This document shows, one piece after another, positions 48,737 through 57,985 of a stretch of DNA of 64,000 nt. Every line of letters begins with the position of its first letter. The first letter of the stretch is position 1. Location of the stretch: contig OZ241746.1 of assembly GCA_965201045.1 (NCBI GenBank), forward strand, positions 2,046,001 through 2,110,000, read 5' to 3'. The notes beneath the pieces were generated by a model. It was given only the letters and a program-made list of their open reading frames with translations, had not been told where the DNA came from and ran no database searches. The stretch comes from JAPORK01 sp026710285 (lineage in GTDB: Bacteria; Pseudomonadota; Gammaproteobacteria; Pseudomonadales; Endozoicomonadaceae). A program made the position numbers and the translations under genes.

Positions 48737-50758
48737 TAGTAACTGTACCAGCTCTTTATTGTTTTGTCTAATGGCAGAGCATAATACCAGATATCTGTTG
48801 TGTCGATTATTATTATCTTCTATCAATGTTTGTACATTTATATATTGTTTGCCTAGAAGTACAGAAGATTGATTATATAATAATACACAAATCATCTTTT
48901 GCATACTGGTACTATCTTTTTGTTTTTTATAATGTTCTTCTTGCATATGCTCGTGGTTTTCTTCAAATAATTTTTGTATTGTTTCCTGTATACCCTTTTG
49001 ATCTTCTAGTGTTTTTGGGCGCGTATATATTTTTATTTTCAAAAATAGAAGATCCTCATTTTTATCTTTGAGTATTGTGAACACATGCTTTGCAAGACCG
49101 GATGCGTCATTGAAAGGTTTAGCAAACTGTTCGTTTTTATAGTGTAAGTTATTCTGGTCAAAATAAACTAGCTTATCGCTCTTTGGATCATAGTAGACAC
49201 CAACAGTATGTCCGAGATTGCTTAAGTGTAAGAAAGCATTTTCAGGCATTTTTTTCAGTTTATCAAATAAAGGAGTGAAGAGGTCATCGAGGTTAGCGTC
49301 ATTACCAAGAAAAAGAGTGTTGGCAAACAGATCAAGTTTTCCGTGAATTTCTGAAAATTTTAACATATCTTGCAATTTAAATCCGGTATCTGGAAAAACA
49401 TCTGATAGTAATGTTTTATCTGGTTCATGGACTGATAACAATTCAGTCAAAAACGCTCTCAAAGGTAGCCGGGATTCATCATTGAGTGTATTTACAACCT
49501 TAAACAGGCTATCACAAAGAACCTCTTCACAGTTATGATTCTTTACTAAAAGAGGGAAGGAATACAAATTACGAGATAATAAATTTATTATAAAATCAAA
49601 TTGCGTGATTGACATGGTATTATCTTTACTGGTATCAAGAAAGGCCTGTGCCCTCATGTACACAAGTCCGTAACACAATCCTCCTGAGTCTTTAAAATAG
49701 TTTAAAAGCTCTTTAGTACAACCCTCATCCTGGAAAAATGATATGAGATTATTTTTCAAGTTAGAATATCTTGACCTCATTTGTTTATCTATAGCTTTGA
49801 TGCAATCTATCAATTCAGATGGCGTGCTATCGCTGCAAAACCTACTTTTGAGTATGTCACCAGGAAGCTGACCCTGTAGATTTTTACATGTTGCATATTC
49901 TAGATAATTAGGGTATTTTTCCTTTATTTCCTCAATGCTTCCATATCTGCATAACTCGTGAAAAGGAGTATGAAAAGAATATCGGGGTTGGTTTATATCT
50001 TCATTACAAGCTCTTAATTTAGATGGGATTTCACCAAATCTATGCTTGAGTATATCACCAGGAAGTTGACCTTGTGGATTTTTGTATACTGCATACTTCA
50101 GAAGCCTGGGGTACTTTTGATTTATTTCCTCAATGCTTTTATTTCTGAATAATTTGTGGAGCGGAGTATCATAAGGAAAACTCTCTTTTTCTTCTCCATT
50201 ATTAATATCTGCCTGCTTTATTATGGAGAGCATCTCTGCCACATCTCTTGTTAGTCTTTCTTGTTGTGTAGGTTCGAGTTTACTCAGAGCGCTAATAAAA
50301 TCGAGTTGGCCTTCAGGAGTAAGCTTAATAAAAATGTCCACCATATTTATTGTTAGACTCTCTTGTTCTTGAGGTTCGAGTTTATTCAGGGCGCTAATAA
50401 AACTGCGTCGGTCTGTAGGAGTAAGCTCAGCAAAAATAAATGCCACCGCTCTTGTTAGGTTCTCTTGTTCTAGAGGTTCGCGTTTATTCAGGGCGCTAAT
50501 AAAACTGCGTTGGTCTGTAGGAGTAATTGCAGCAAAAATCTGCGCCACCGCTCTTGTTAGACTCTCTTGTTCTGAAGGTTCGAGTTTATTCAGGAGGCTA
50601 ATAAAGTCTTTTTGGACTGTAGGAGTGAGCGTAGTAAAAATCTCCGCCACATTACCGATCTTGTTTATATAATGACGTATACTTTTTGAGAAAGTTGAAT
50701 TAAATTTCGGTAGATGTTGATTGGTTGGGGTTTCCGGGTTCTTTTTTACTTGTTTCAT
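48719..50758 (-). CDS. Protease-like/ankyrin family protein truncated by a MITE (679 residues)
   Basis: Short leader MKQVKKNPETPTNQHLPKF, then four 34-residue repeats (about 37-172, the highest number in a single module of this leader type), ankyrin-like units (~197-307), and the protease-like domain with C362 (GLCYGL), H517 (GHTVGVYYD) and D534 (YFDQNN). The C-terminal ankyrin repeat stops after KELVQLL and the protein ends in KDLDN, encoded by the inserted element. The catalytic-type domain is complete, so the product may still work but would lack the last ~75 residues. The removed part survives at 48325-48548. Confidence 0.83.
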   Translation of the reverse strand: MKQVKKNPETPTNQHLPKFNSTFSKSIRHYINKIGNVAEIFTTLTPTVQKDFISLLNKLEPSEQESLTRAVAQIFAAITPTDQRSFISALNKREPLEQENLTRAVAFIFAELTPTDRRSFISALNKLEPQEQESLTINMVDIFIKLTPEGQLDFISALSKLEPTQQERLTRDVAEMLSIIKQADINNGEEKESFPYDTPLHKLFRNKSIEEINQKYPRLLKYAVYKNPQGQLPGDILKHRFGEIPSKLRACNEDINQPRYSFHTPFHELCRYGSIEEIKEKYPNYLEYATCKNLQGQLPGDILKSRFCSDSTPSELIDCIKAIDKQMRSRYSNLKNNLISFFQDEGCTKELLNYFKDSGGLCYGLVYMRAQAFLDTSKDNTMSITQFDFIINLLSRNLYSFPLLVKNHNCEEVLCDSLFKVVNTLNDESRLPLRAFLTELLSVHEPDKTLLSDVFPDTGFKLQDMLKFSEIHGKLDLFANTLFLGNDANLDDLFTPLFDKLKKMPENAFLHLSNLGHTVGVYYDPKSDKLVYFDQNNLHYKNEQFAKPFNDASGLAKHVFTILKDKNEDLLFLKIKIYTRPKTLEDQKGIQETIQKLFEENHEHMQEEHYKKQKDSTSMQKMICVLLYNQSSVLLGKQYINVQTLIEDNNNRHNRYLVLCSAIRQNNKELVQLLKDLDN

Positions 50759-52059
50759 AATAATTCTCTATGTCTACATATAAAATAGAAAGTTGGCATC
50801 GGGACTTCTTTTTTTGTCAGCTCAGGTTAAGTCGTTCTATAAAAATGCTATTAAAAGCTGATATAAACAGTATAAATTTCAGGTTGATATGATGTTTATA
50901 ATTGCTTAACTTCAAACGTTTTTAAGTGATTGATTCAAAATGGTTTACAATACAAAAAACCTTATAAATTAATAGATTATGCCTGAAGAAAATGCAATTT
51001 ATGAAAAATTATCCGAAGTATTAACTTTTTAATCAGTTAAAATGTAAAGCAATCTTACTAATAAAAGCTGATTTTCTGCATATACAGAATGGATGCTATA
51101 GCCTGAAATACCTTCCTATTGTACCATAACGACATGGTCTAGCAATAGTGTTTTGTAGTAGCAACTGTTATTTACATTAAAAAAGTTATGCATACAACGG
51201 ATATGATGTATGCTGTGATTTTCAATTGATTTTATTTGTAAATATCAATACTTCGGACAGTTTTTAAAAATCTACTATGGGTTAAACTGTAGGCTATTGA
51301 TTTGCAAGGATATTTTTCATAGCAAGGCAAAAAATCCTTTTAAAATCAATAAGTTAAAAAAACTATCCGAAGCGTTGAATATATGATTAATAATAAATAC
51401 ATTTGTTGTGGAACTATATGTACAATGTACAGAAAAAATGATTCCTGAGCTGTTTTTAAACCTGCTCCTTTCATCAGTCTTTGCTCTTTTAGCGGCAGCG
51501 AGCCACGCCTCTTCAAGTGTACTGTCTCTGCTTCTGTTTAATTTTTCAGGTTTACATCCTATGAACTTTTAAAACCGTCCACAAATAGGGTGATATAGAC
51601 ATTAACTATTCTTTTAAAGTTTAATATTCGACAATGTTACATTTAATAATATCTGAAAAGTCTGTTGGTTATTCTGACAGTTAAGATTACCTAAACTGCA
51701 AAAAATAAACGATAAAAGCATTTCATATCAACATCTCTGTTAGTCTGGAAAACAAATGTTCCATCACTTGTGAACAATTGCTGTGTTTATGCATGCTTAA
51801 TGCACATATTTATTTTTATTATCCTGATAAGAGATTAGATAAATAGAAACAATGGACAATAATAAAATAGACACCGCCCTTTATATTTTATGTTCAGCGG
51901 CTAATGAAGGTATTATGAATAGAATTTTTAAGATATGAATACTTAATTGTTAATGCTCTCTGAGAGACAGCTTACAGGGAAGGGAGGGTGCCAGTTAGTC
52001 GGTCAGTTACAACCAGACAAGCATCATTCAATTAAATACTATGTACCATGGGATTTTAT
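50759..52059. other. Cassette spacer 4/5
   Basis: About 1300 bases of the standard spacer with the palindromic element at 51246-51377. No gene supported. Confidence 0.6.
51246..51377 (+). repeat. Palindromic 132-bp element, copy D
   Basis: As copy C, but the right terminal repeat reads ACTATCCGAAG, one mismatch to the others. It is the most degenerate end of the set. Confidence 0.72.
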
Positions 52060-54198
52060 TCAGGTAGCTTTCGCTCCTTCTTTTGCTGCAATGAGTTGTT
52101 GTTCTATTTTAGATAATCCACGTGATCTAACCTCATCAATAAGGCTTTTATCGATAAGATCCACATTAGCACCTGCTTCGAGTAATATTTTAACTGTTTC
52201 CGGATTGCCTGTTTTGATAGCATCAAAAAGAACTGTTTCACCTTTTTCATTTTGTATGTCAAGAAGATCTCTTTCATTGGCTAGTAACTGTACCAGCTCT
52301 TTATTGTTTTGTTCAATGGCAGAGCGTAATACCAGATATCTGTTTTCTTTATTATTATTATTTCTTATCAATATTTGTACATTTATATTTTGTTCGCCTA
52401 GAATTACATCACGTTGATTACGTAATGATGCATCAAGCATCCTTTGCATGATGTTACTGTCTTTTTGTTTTTTATAATATTCTTTTTGCATACACTTGCG
52501 GTTTTCTTCAAATAATTCTTGTATTGTTTCCTGTATACCCTTTTGATCTTTTAGTATTTTTGGGCGCGTATATATTTTTATGTTCAAAAATAGAAGATCC
52601 TCATTTTCATATCTGAGCATTTTGAACATATTCGTTACAAGAAGGGATGTGTCATTGAAAGGTTCAGCAAGCTGTTTGTTTTTATATTGTAAGTTATTCT
52701 GGTCAAAATAAACTAGCTTATCGCTCTTTGGATCATAGTAGACACCAACAGCATGTCTGACATTGTCTAAATATACGAAAGAATTTTCAGGCATTTTTTT
52801 TAGTTTATCGAATAAAAGAGTGAAGAGTGCACGGAGGTTAGCTTCATTACCAAGAAAAAGAGTGTTGGCAAACAGATCAAGTTTTCCGTAAATTTCTGAC
52901 ATTTTTAACATATCTTGCGATTTAAATTTGGTATCTGGAAAAGCATCCGATATTAATGTTTGTTTTGATTTATGGACTGATAACAATTCAGTCAAAAACG
53001 CTCTCAAAGGTAGCCGGGATTCATCATTGAGTGTATTTACAACCTTAAACAGGCTATCACAAAGAACCTCTTCACCGTTATTATTCTTTACTAAAAGAGG
53101 GAAGGAAGAAAAATTACGAAATAATAACTTCATTATAAAATCAAATTGCGTGATTGACATGGTATTATCTTTACTGGTATCAAGAAAGACCTGTGCCCTC
53201 ATGTACACAAGTCCGTAACATAACCCTGCTACATTTTTAAAATAGTTTGAAAGCTTTTTAGTACAACCCTCCGCCTCGAAAAATGATATGAGATTATTTT
53301 TCATATTAAAATATCTTGACCTCATTTGTATACTTATATCTATGATGCAATGTATCAATTCAGATGGTATGCCATCGCTGCAAAACCTACTTTTGAGTAT
53401 GTCACCAGGAAGCTGACCCTTTAGATTTTTACATGTTGCATATTTTAGATAATTAGGGTATTGTTCCTTTATTTCCTCAATGCTTCCATCTCTGCATAAC
53501 TTGTGAAAAGGAGTATGAAAAGAATACCGGGGTTCGTTTATATCTTCATTACAAGCTCTTAATTTAGATGGGATTTCACCAAATTTACTCTTGAGTATAT
53601 CACTAGGAAGTTGACCTTGTAGATTTTTGTATCCTGCATACTCCAGAAACCTGGGGTATTTTTGATTTATTTCCTCAATGCTTTCATCTCTGAATAATTG
53701 GTGGAGCGGAGTATCAGGAAATTTCTCTTTTTCTTCTCCATTATTAATATCTGCCTGCTTTATTATGGAGAGCATCTCTGCCACATCTCTTGTTAGTCTC
53801 TCTTGTTCTGGAGGTTCGAGTTTACTCAGAGCGCTAATAAAATTGTGTTGGTCTTCAAGAGTAAGTTCAGCAAAAAGCTCCGCCACATTTCTTGTTAGAC
53901 TCTCTTGTTCTGGAGGTTCGAGTTTATTCAGGGTGCTAATAAAACGGTGTTTGTCTGTAGGAATAAGCGTAGCAAAAATCTGCGCCACATTTCTTGTTAG
54001 GCTCTCTTGTTGTGGAGGTCTGAGTTTATTCAGGACGCTAATAAAGTCTTTTCGACCTGTAGGAGTAAGCGTAGCAAAAATCTTCGTCACATTACCAATA
54101 TTGTTTATATAATGACTTATCCTTTTTGAGGAAGTTGAATTAAATTCCGGTAGATGTTGATTGGTTGGGGTTTCTGGGTTCTTTTGTACTCGTTTCAT
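52060..54198 (-). CDS. Protease-like/ankyrin family protein (712 residues)
   Basis: Short leader MKRVQKNPETPTNQHLPEF, three 34-residue repeats (about 37-139), ankyrin-like units (~163-272), the protease-like domain with C327 (GLCYGL), H482 (RHAVGVYYD) and D499 (YFDQNN), and a complete C-terminal ankyrin block ending EGAKAT. It is the array's first unit in transcription direction. Its N-terminus resembles the 41033 gene, and its middle and end the 44608 gene. The promoter should lie in 54199-54620, which is conserved with the other leaders up to the scar. Confidence 0.85.
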   Translation of the reverse strand: MKRVQKNPETPTNQHLPEFNSTSSKRISHYINNIGNVTKIFATLTPTGRKDFISVLNKLRPPQQESLTRNVAQIFATLIPTDKHRFISTLNKLEPPEQESLTRNVAELFAELTLEDQHNFISALSKLEPPEQERLTRDVAEMLSIIKQADINNGEEKEKFPDTPLHQLFRDESIEEINQKYPRFLEYAGYKNLQGQLPSDILKSKFGEIPSKLRACNEDINEPRYSFHTPFHKLCRDGSIEEIKEQYPNYLKYATCKNLKGQLPGDILKSRFCSDGIPSELIHCIIDISIQMRSRYFNMKNNLISFFEAEGCTKKLSNYFKNVAGLCYGLVYMRAQVFLDTSKDNTMSITQFDFIMKLLFRNFSSFPLLVKNNNGEEVLCDSLFKVVNTLNDESRLPLRAFLTELLSVHKSKQTLISDAFPDTKFKSQDMLKMSEIYGKLDLFANTLFLGNEANLRALFTLLFDKLKKMPENSFVYLDNVRHAVGVYYDPKSDKLVYFDQNNLQYKNKQLAEPFNDTSLLVTNMFKMLRYENEDLLFLNIKIYTRPKILKDQKGIQETIQELFEENRKCMQKEYYKKQKDSNIMQRMLDASLRNQRDVILGEQNINVQILIRNNNNKENRYLVLRSAIEQNNKELVQLLANERDLLDIQNEKGETVLFDAIKTGNPETVKILLEAGANVDLIDKSLIDEVRSRGLSKIEQQLIAAKEGAKAT

Positions 54199-54620
54199 AA
54201 TAATTCTCTATGTCTGCATATAAAATAGAAAGTTAGCATGGTGACTTCTTTTTTTGTTAGCTCAGGTTAAGTCGTTCTATAAAAATGCTATTAAAAGTTA
54301 ACATAAACAATATAAATTTCAGGTTGATATGATGTTTATAATTGCTTAACTTCAAACGTTTTTAAGTTGTTGATTAAAAAGAGTTTGTAATACAAGAAAC
54401 CTTATAAATTAATAGGTTCTGCCTGAAGAAAATGCAATTTATGAAAAATTATCCGAAGCATTAACTTTTTAGTCAGTTAAAATGTAAAGCAATCTTACTA
54501 ATAAAAGCTGATTTTCTGCATATCCAGAATGGATGCTACAGCTTGAAATACCTTCCTATTGTACCATAACGACATGGTCTAGCAATAGTGTTTTGTAGTA
54601 GCAACTGTTATTTACATTAA
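54199..54620. other. Truncated leader spacer of the last cassette
   Basis: It matches the leaders of the other genes until TTATTTACATTAA at 54620, where mobile-element sequence begins. The palindromic element is therefore missing here. Confidence 0.6.
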
Positions 54621-55081
54621 TTTACTTTTCTGGCTCCGACTGTTCAGCATTCGATACCAATAGCGGTCAACAAACTGATAGAGTTTGTTTAAGCTTTTGT
54701 AATTGCCTCCCAGACCGTAGTAGGCATAGTGACCTCGTAGCCGTCGGTTGATCACCGTCACCTGCTTGTGCAGCAAGTCATGGCGTATCCGTCTCAGTAA
54801 TTCCTTCAGATTGGTAATACTACGCCTTAAACGGGACTTTTCCGTTTTCCTTCCCACCATAAAATTCCCTTTCCTGCTCCTTGCGCAGTAGTGAGTAAAA
54901 CCAAGAAAATAAATGGTTTCCGGTCGTTTTCCCTTGCGACCAGCAGAGCGTCCGAATCTGATTAACCGGGTTTTATCCGGTTCCAGTTTCAATGCAAACT
55001 TCTCCAGTCGTTTTGGTAACACTTCCATCAACCGCTGTGCATCACTGCAATACTGAAAACACACCACGAAATCATCAAACT
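54621..55081 (-). pseudogene. Fragment of a group II intron reverse transcriptase/maturase
   Basis: The minus strand encodes DDFVVCFQYCSDAQRLMEVL (from the RT catalytic Asp pair), KFALKLEPDKTRLIRFGR, FLGFTHYCARSRKGNF, RKTEKSRLRRSI and a maturase-type end (RRLRGHYAYYGLGGNYKSLNKLY). Everything before the catalytic Asp pair is missing, and the C-terminus is cut at the spacer junction. It belongs to a different intron type from the one at 58-60 kb. Confidence 0.8.
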
Positions 55082-55369
55082 ATTTTCAACCACGTGTGCA
55101 AGAACTTTGAGGCTGAGCTGGTTGAAATGGATGGAGAAACGGACCACGTTCACCTGTTGGTCAACTATCCACCAAAGGTTGCTGTTTCCGTACTTGTTAA
55201 TAGTTTGAAAGGTGTGTCTTCACGCAAACTAAAACAAACCTGCCCCGCTATACAAAAACACTACTTCAAAAACACATTGTGGAGCAGAAGCTATTTTGCA
55301 AGCTCTTGCGGAGGCGCACCAATTGAAATTGTGAGAAAATATATTGAGAACGAAAAAACACCAAATTAA
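55082..55369 (+). pseudogene. 5'-truncated tnpA (Y1 HUH transposase) of an IS200/IS605 element
   Basis: The piece starts at FNHVCKNFEAELVEMDGE and lacks roughly the first 40 residues. It keeps the HUH motif TDHVHLLVNYPP and the catalytic tyrosine region IEIVRKYIEN. It is fused to the intron maturase fragment at 55081/55082. The left end of the element follows directly, so tnpA is transcribed outward as in IS605-type elements. Confidence 0.82.
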
Positions 55370-55662
55370 CCGTCTTATATCCCCGCCCTGAAGCTGTCTC
55401 TTAGTCACATTTTTTAGATGCTGACTTTTATCCTGACAGGTTGCCTGCTACTGAATATACCAGTCTTTTTGGCATAAACCCGTGGGCTGAGCCTGTCGAA
55501 GCCCATAGATCAAAAGCGGTCGGGCTTCGACAAGCTCAGCCCACGGTGCATTCAGTAAAAGCTCATATATTCAGCAGAAAATAAAACTGTGAACAAAAAT
55601 CGGAACTTAAAAAATGTGACTAAGAGACAGACCCTGCAGGGCGAGGCTTTACAGCGTGCAGT
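55370..55662 (-). mobile_element. IS605-type left end, interrupted by a MITE
   Basis: Read on the minus strand from 55662, the sequence CTGTAAAGCCTCGCCC and, after the MITE, GGGCGGGGATATAAG corresponds to the left end of the tnpB element at 4021. The outer flank is GTAA (TTAC on the minus strand, 55663-55666), again the IS608-like target. Confidence 0.75.
55394..55630. mobile_element. 237-bp MITE with Tn5/IS50-like ends
   Basis: The terminal inverted repeats CTGTCTCTTAGTCACATTTT are identical at both ends and resemble the IS50/Tn5 ends (CTGTCTCTTATACACATCT). The 9-base flanks GCCCTGAAG and ACCCTGCAG look like an imperfect 9-bp target duplication, the length used by IS50. Inside is a long imperfect palindrome around GGGCTGAGCCTGTCGAAGCC. 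No coding capacity. A decayed relative may lie at 19105-19230. Confidence 0.85.
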
Positions 55663-55807
55663 GTAAAAAAAACACTTTTCCTATGCAGAAATTATTTAAA
55701 ACAGCACAGTGTCATTTTTTTATATAGTGGCGAAATATAAAGAAAACCTGTACGCCTTTGTGTCTTCTATTTTTTATGATAAAGCATAAAAAAACAGAGG
55801 TCTTACT

Positions 55808-57985
55808 ATGAATCCTGTCAACGGAAAACCTACCAGCACTCAGTTAACACCAGAGAAAGAAGCACATTTTGAGGCACTGCGTGTAGCTGAAAAAGAAAAA
55901 GCCGATGCGGCATTAGCAGCGATTAAAGCAAAAGCAGCACAAAATCCTGAACAGCTACGGGAGATGCTGCTTGAGCTGGATAACAGTAAAGGTAACAGCA
56001 TCGGGACCTGGTCTACAGATGAGATTGAGAAGTATGTCAGAGAAGTGAATCCGCATTTGGTAGATTCGCTGATTTCACCTGAAGATCCGCTCTCAGAAGA
56101 TGAGTATCAGTTAAGAATAGAAAATGAATTAGTCAAAACAATTCGCAAAAGAAATATTACTCACCACACTGCCCCGGAAAAAGCACAAAGCGTCTATTAT
56201 GCGTTGAGAAATGCGCAGCAAGCAAAAGATCTGCGCAAAGAAGGCAAAATAAAAGAGGCTGAGCAAAGAGAATTAGCCGCAAAACAAAGATGGGAAACTG
56301 CTCGTGCAACATCAGAAACAGAGAAACCTTTCAGATTTGCAGGAAAAGGTGCGTATGGCAGTGTCGAGTCTGTTGTTCCCGGAGAAGCTGGTCCCATTAT
56401 TATGAAAAAATCTTTGCCGGGCAAGACCACACATACCCAAAAGCATGCCCATGCACTGGAAGCTAAATTTGTGTATGATTTAAATCACCCGAATATTATC
56501 AGAGTGATACCTGCCAAAAATTCAGCCCCTGAAGCAACATCAACCTCCTCTCCCGGAGTCACTGGTAAATATGATTCAAACTCAAGTCAGATGGCAATCA
56601 TGGGCAGAATCACCAATGTCTGCAATGGTAGTTATTCCTCTGACGAGTACGCAGGTGTCTCTGCTGAAATAGAACAAATATGGGCAGGCACAGATTTTAA
56701 TGATGACGGTATTGATTTTTTGCACCAGGTTGTAAATGAAAAATTAGCACAAGTCAGAAATGAAAAAGCAATTGAATTTTTAAATGGGCTACAACAATTA
56801 TTTCAAACACCCAAAGCAGAACAATCAAAATCAGAACCGGCATCAGCAGAATCGACAGCAGTACAATCGCAGTCAACCGAATCTCCTTTTTTATCAGATG
56901 ATCCGCAACTGGATCAGTCTGTATCAGATCAATCTGAATCTCCCTTTCCTATGACATCAATGACTAAATTTTATCTTGAAGCCGGTGGAATGCCCGCAAC
57001 CGCATTGATTAATGGTATGCAAGACCGAAAAACTATGCTTAGAGGAGTTAACCACACTGCTAATAACTTTGAAGGTAAGGATACAGCAACACTCGCGACT
57101 GAAGTAAGAAAGTTAATGATGAATATTGGTTCTGACAAAGATTCTGCTAGTCATTACGACGCTGAGCTGGCTCGAATAGAACAAATATGGATCAATACCG
57201 ATTTTAGTGATAAATATGTTGAGGGCTTTTTATCGCTTATAAATAATGATTTATTAAAATGGCATAAGAGCGATAAAGCAAATGAATACTTAAATACCCT
57301 GGTAAAATTATTTGAAACGCCAAAAGTAAAGCCGGTATGGAAACCAGCAGGTGGTCCATTACCAATGGAAAATGTACACAGCATTGCCAGTCAGTTGTTT
57401 GATGCAGTGCATTACTTGCATAAACAAGACATCGTGCATCGGGATATAAAAACTGATAATGTGTTAATTCAACCTGACGGAACAGTAAACCTGATTGATT
57501 TTGGCTTCTCTGCCAAGCTGGAGCAGGTCAAAATATCTCGTGAAGCCGCTGGTACTCCCTATTACATGGCTCCGGAAGCTATCAACTTAAGATTCCACAA
57601 CGGCAAGTATCCTTCCGGCTGCAGTGAAAAAGCAGATGTTTTTTCGTCAGGGTGTTTTCTCTGTCGGCTGTTAACAGGAAAACACTACAATGAGATTCTA
57701 AATGACGGCAAAAAAAGTATGAAAACTCTGATGGCGCAGGCCGTAGATAAAAAAGACAGATTACAACAAGACATGAATAACAACATAGATAACCAGTATC
57801 GTGAAAATCAGCAACAGGCTGAGCAGTTAAAAGATTTGTTAGCAAAAATGCTTGAGCCTTATCCTGAAAAACGTATTTCAATGGAGCAGGTGCTTAAACA
57901 TCCTTTTTTTCAACAGCAGGAAAAAATGGCAGATGAACCTGTAACGGCAAGAAATACCGGACCAGAAATTACCTCAGGAGGGTAA
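55808..57985 (+). CDS. Eukaryote-like Ser/Thr protein kinase with a repeated insert
   Basis: A 725-residue protein with GAGG before its ATG. Residues 1-175 are helical. The kinase lobes hold the glycine loop GKGAYGSVES (179-188), IIMKKSLPG with the ATP-binding Lys (~200), the catalytic loop HRDIKTDNVLI (544-554), LIDFGFSAKL with DFG (564) and GTPYYMAPEAI (582-592), all canonical. A large insert (~240-510) separates the lobes and contains an internal duplication (IEQIWAGTDF...LFQTPK and IEQIWINTDF...LFETPK), with a Ser/Gln-rich linker between. It is related to the kinase at 13786. No signal peptide or transmembrane segment; substrate unknown. Confidence 0.9.
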   Translation: MNPVNGKPTSTQLTPEKEAHFEALRVAEKEKADAALAAIKAKAAQNPEQLREMLLELDNSKGNSIGTWSTDEIEKYVREVNPHLVDSLISPEDPLSEDEYQLRIENELVKTIRKRNITHHTAPEKAQSVYYALRNAQQAKDLRKEGKIKEAEQRELAAKQRWETARATSETEKPFRFAGKGAYGSVESVVPGEAGPIIMKKSLPGKTTHTQKHAHALEAKFVYDLNHPNIIRVIPAKNSAPEATSTSSPGVTGKYDSNSSQMAIMGRITNVCNGSYSSDEYAGVSAEIEQIWAGTDFNDDGIDFLHQVVNEKLAQVRNEKAIEFLNGLQQLFQTPKAEQSKSEPASAESTAVQSQSTESPFLSDDPQLDQSVSDQSESPFPMTSMTKFYLEAGGMPATALINGMQDRKTMLRGVNHTANNFEGKDTATLATEVRKLMMNIGSDKDSASHYDAELARIEQIWINTDFSDKYVEGFLSLINNDLLKWHKSDKANEYLNTLVKLFETPKVKPVWKPAGGPLPMENVHSIASQLFDAVHYLHKQDIVHRDIKTDNVLIQPDGTVNLIDFGFSAKLEQVKISREAAGTPYYMAPEAINLRFHNGKYPSGCSEKADVFSSGCFLCRLLTGKHYNEILNDGKKSMKTLMAQAVDKKDRLQQDMNNNIDNQYRENQQQAEQLKDLLAKMLEPYPEKRISMEQVLKHPFFQQQEKMADEPVTARNTGPEITSGG

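Larger units (their letters stand above)
34766..54620 (-). repeat. Array of five tandem cassettes of large protease/ankyrin genes
   Basis: Each cassette runs, in plus-strand order: a ~500-bp downstream spacer (beginning near TTTTTCAG.TTTACATCCTATGAA), a long minus-strand gene, and a ~780-bp upstream spacer, four of which contain a palindromic 132-bp element. The spacers at 34766-35283, 40540-41032, 44110-44607, 47815-48324 and 51545-52059 are almost identical, as are the upstream spacers. The last unit is cut at 54620 by a mobile-element scar. The array probably arose by unequal recombination. Confidence 0.9.

Noticed and set aside
54992..55081. N-terminal ~30 codons of the frame that leads into the tnpA fragment
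   Set aside because: This part is antisense to the maturase fragment; the transposase similarity starts only after the junction at 55082.
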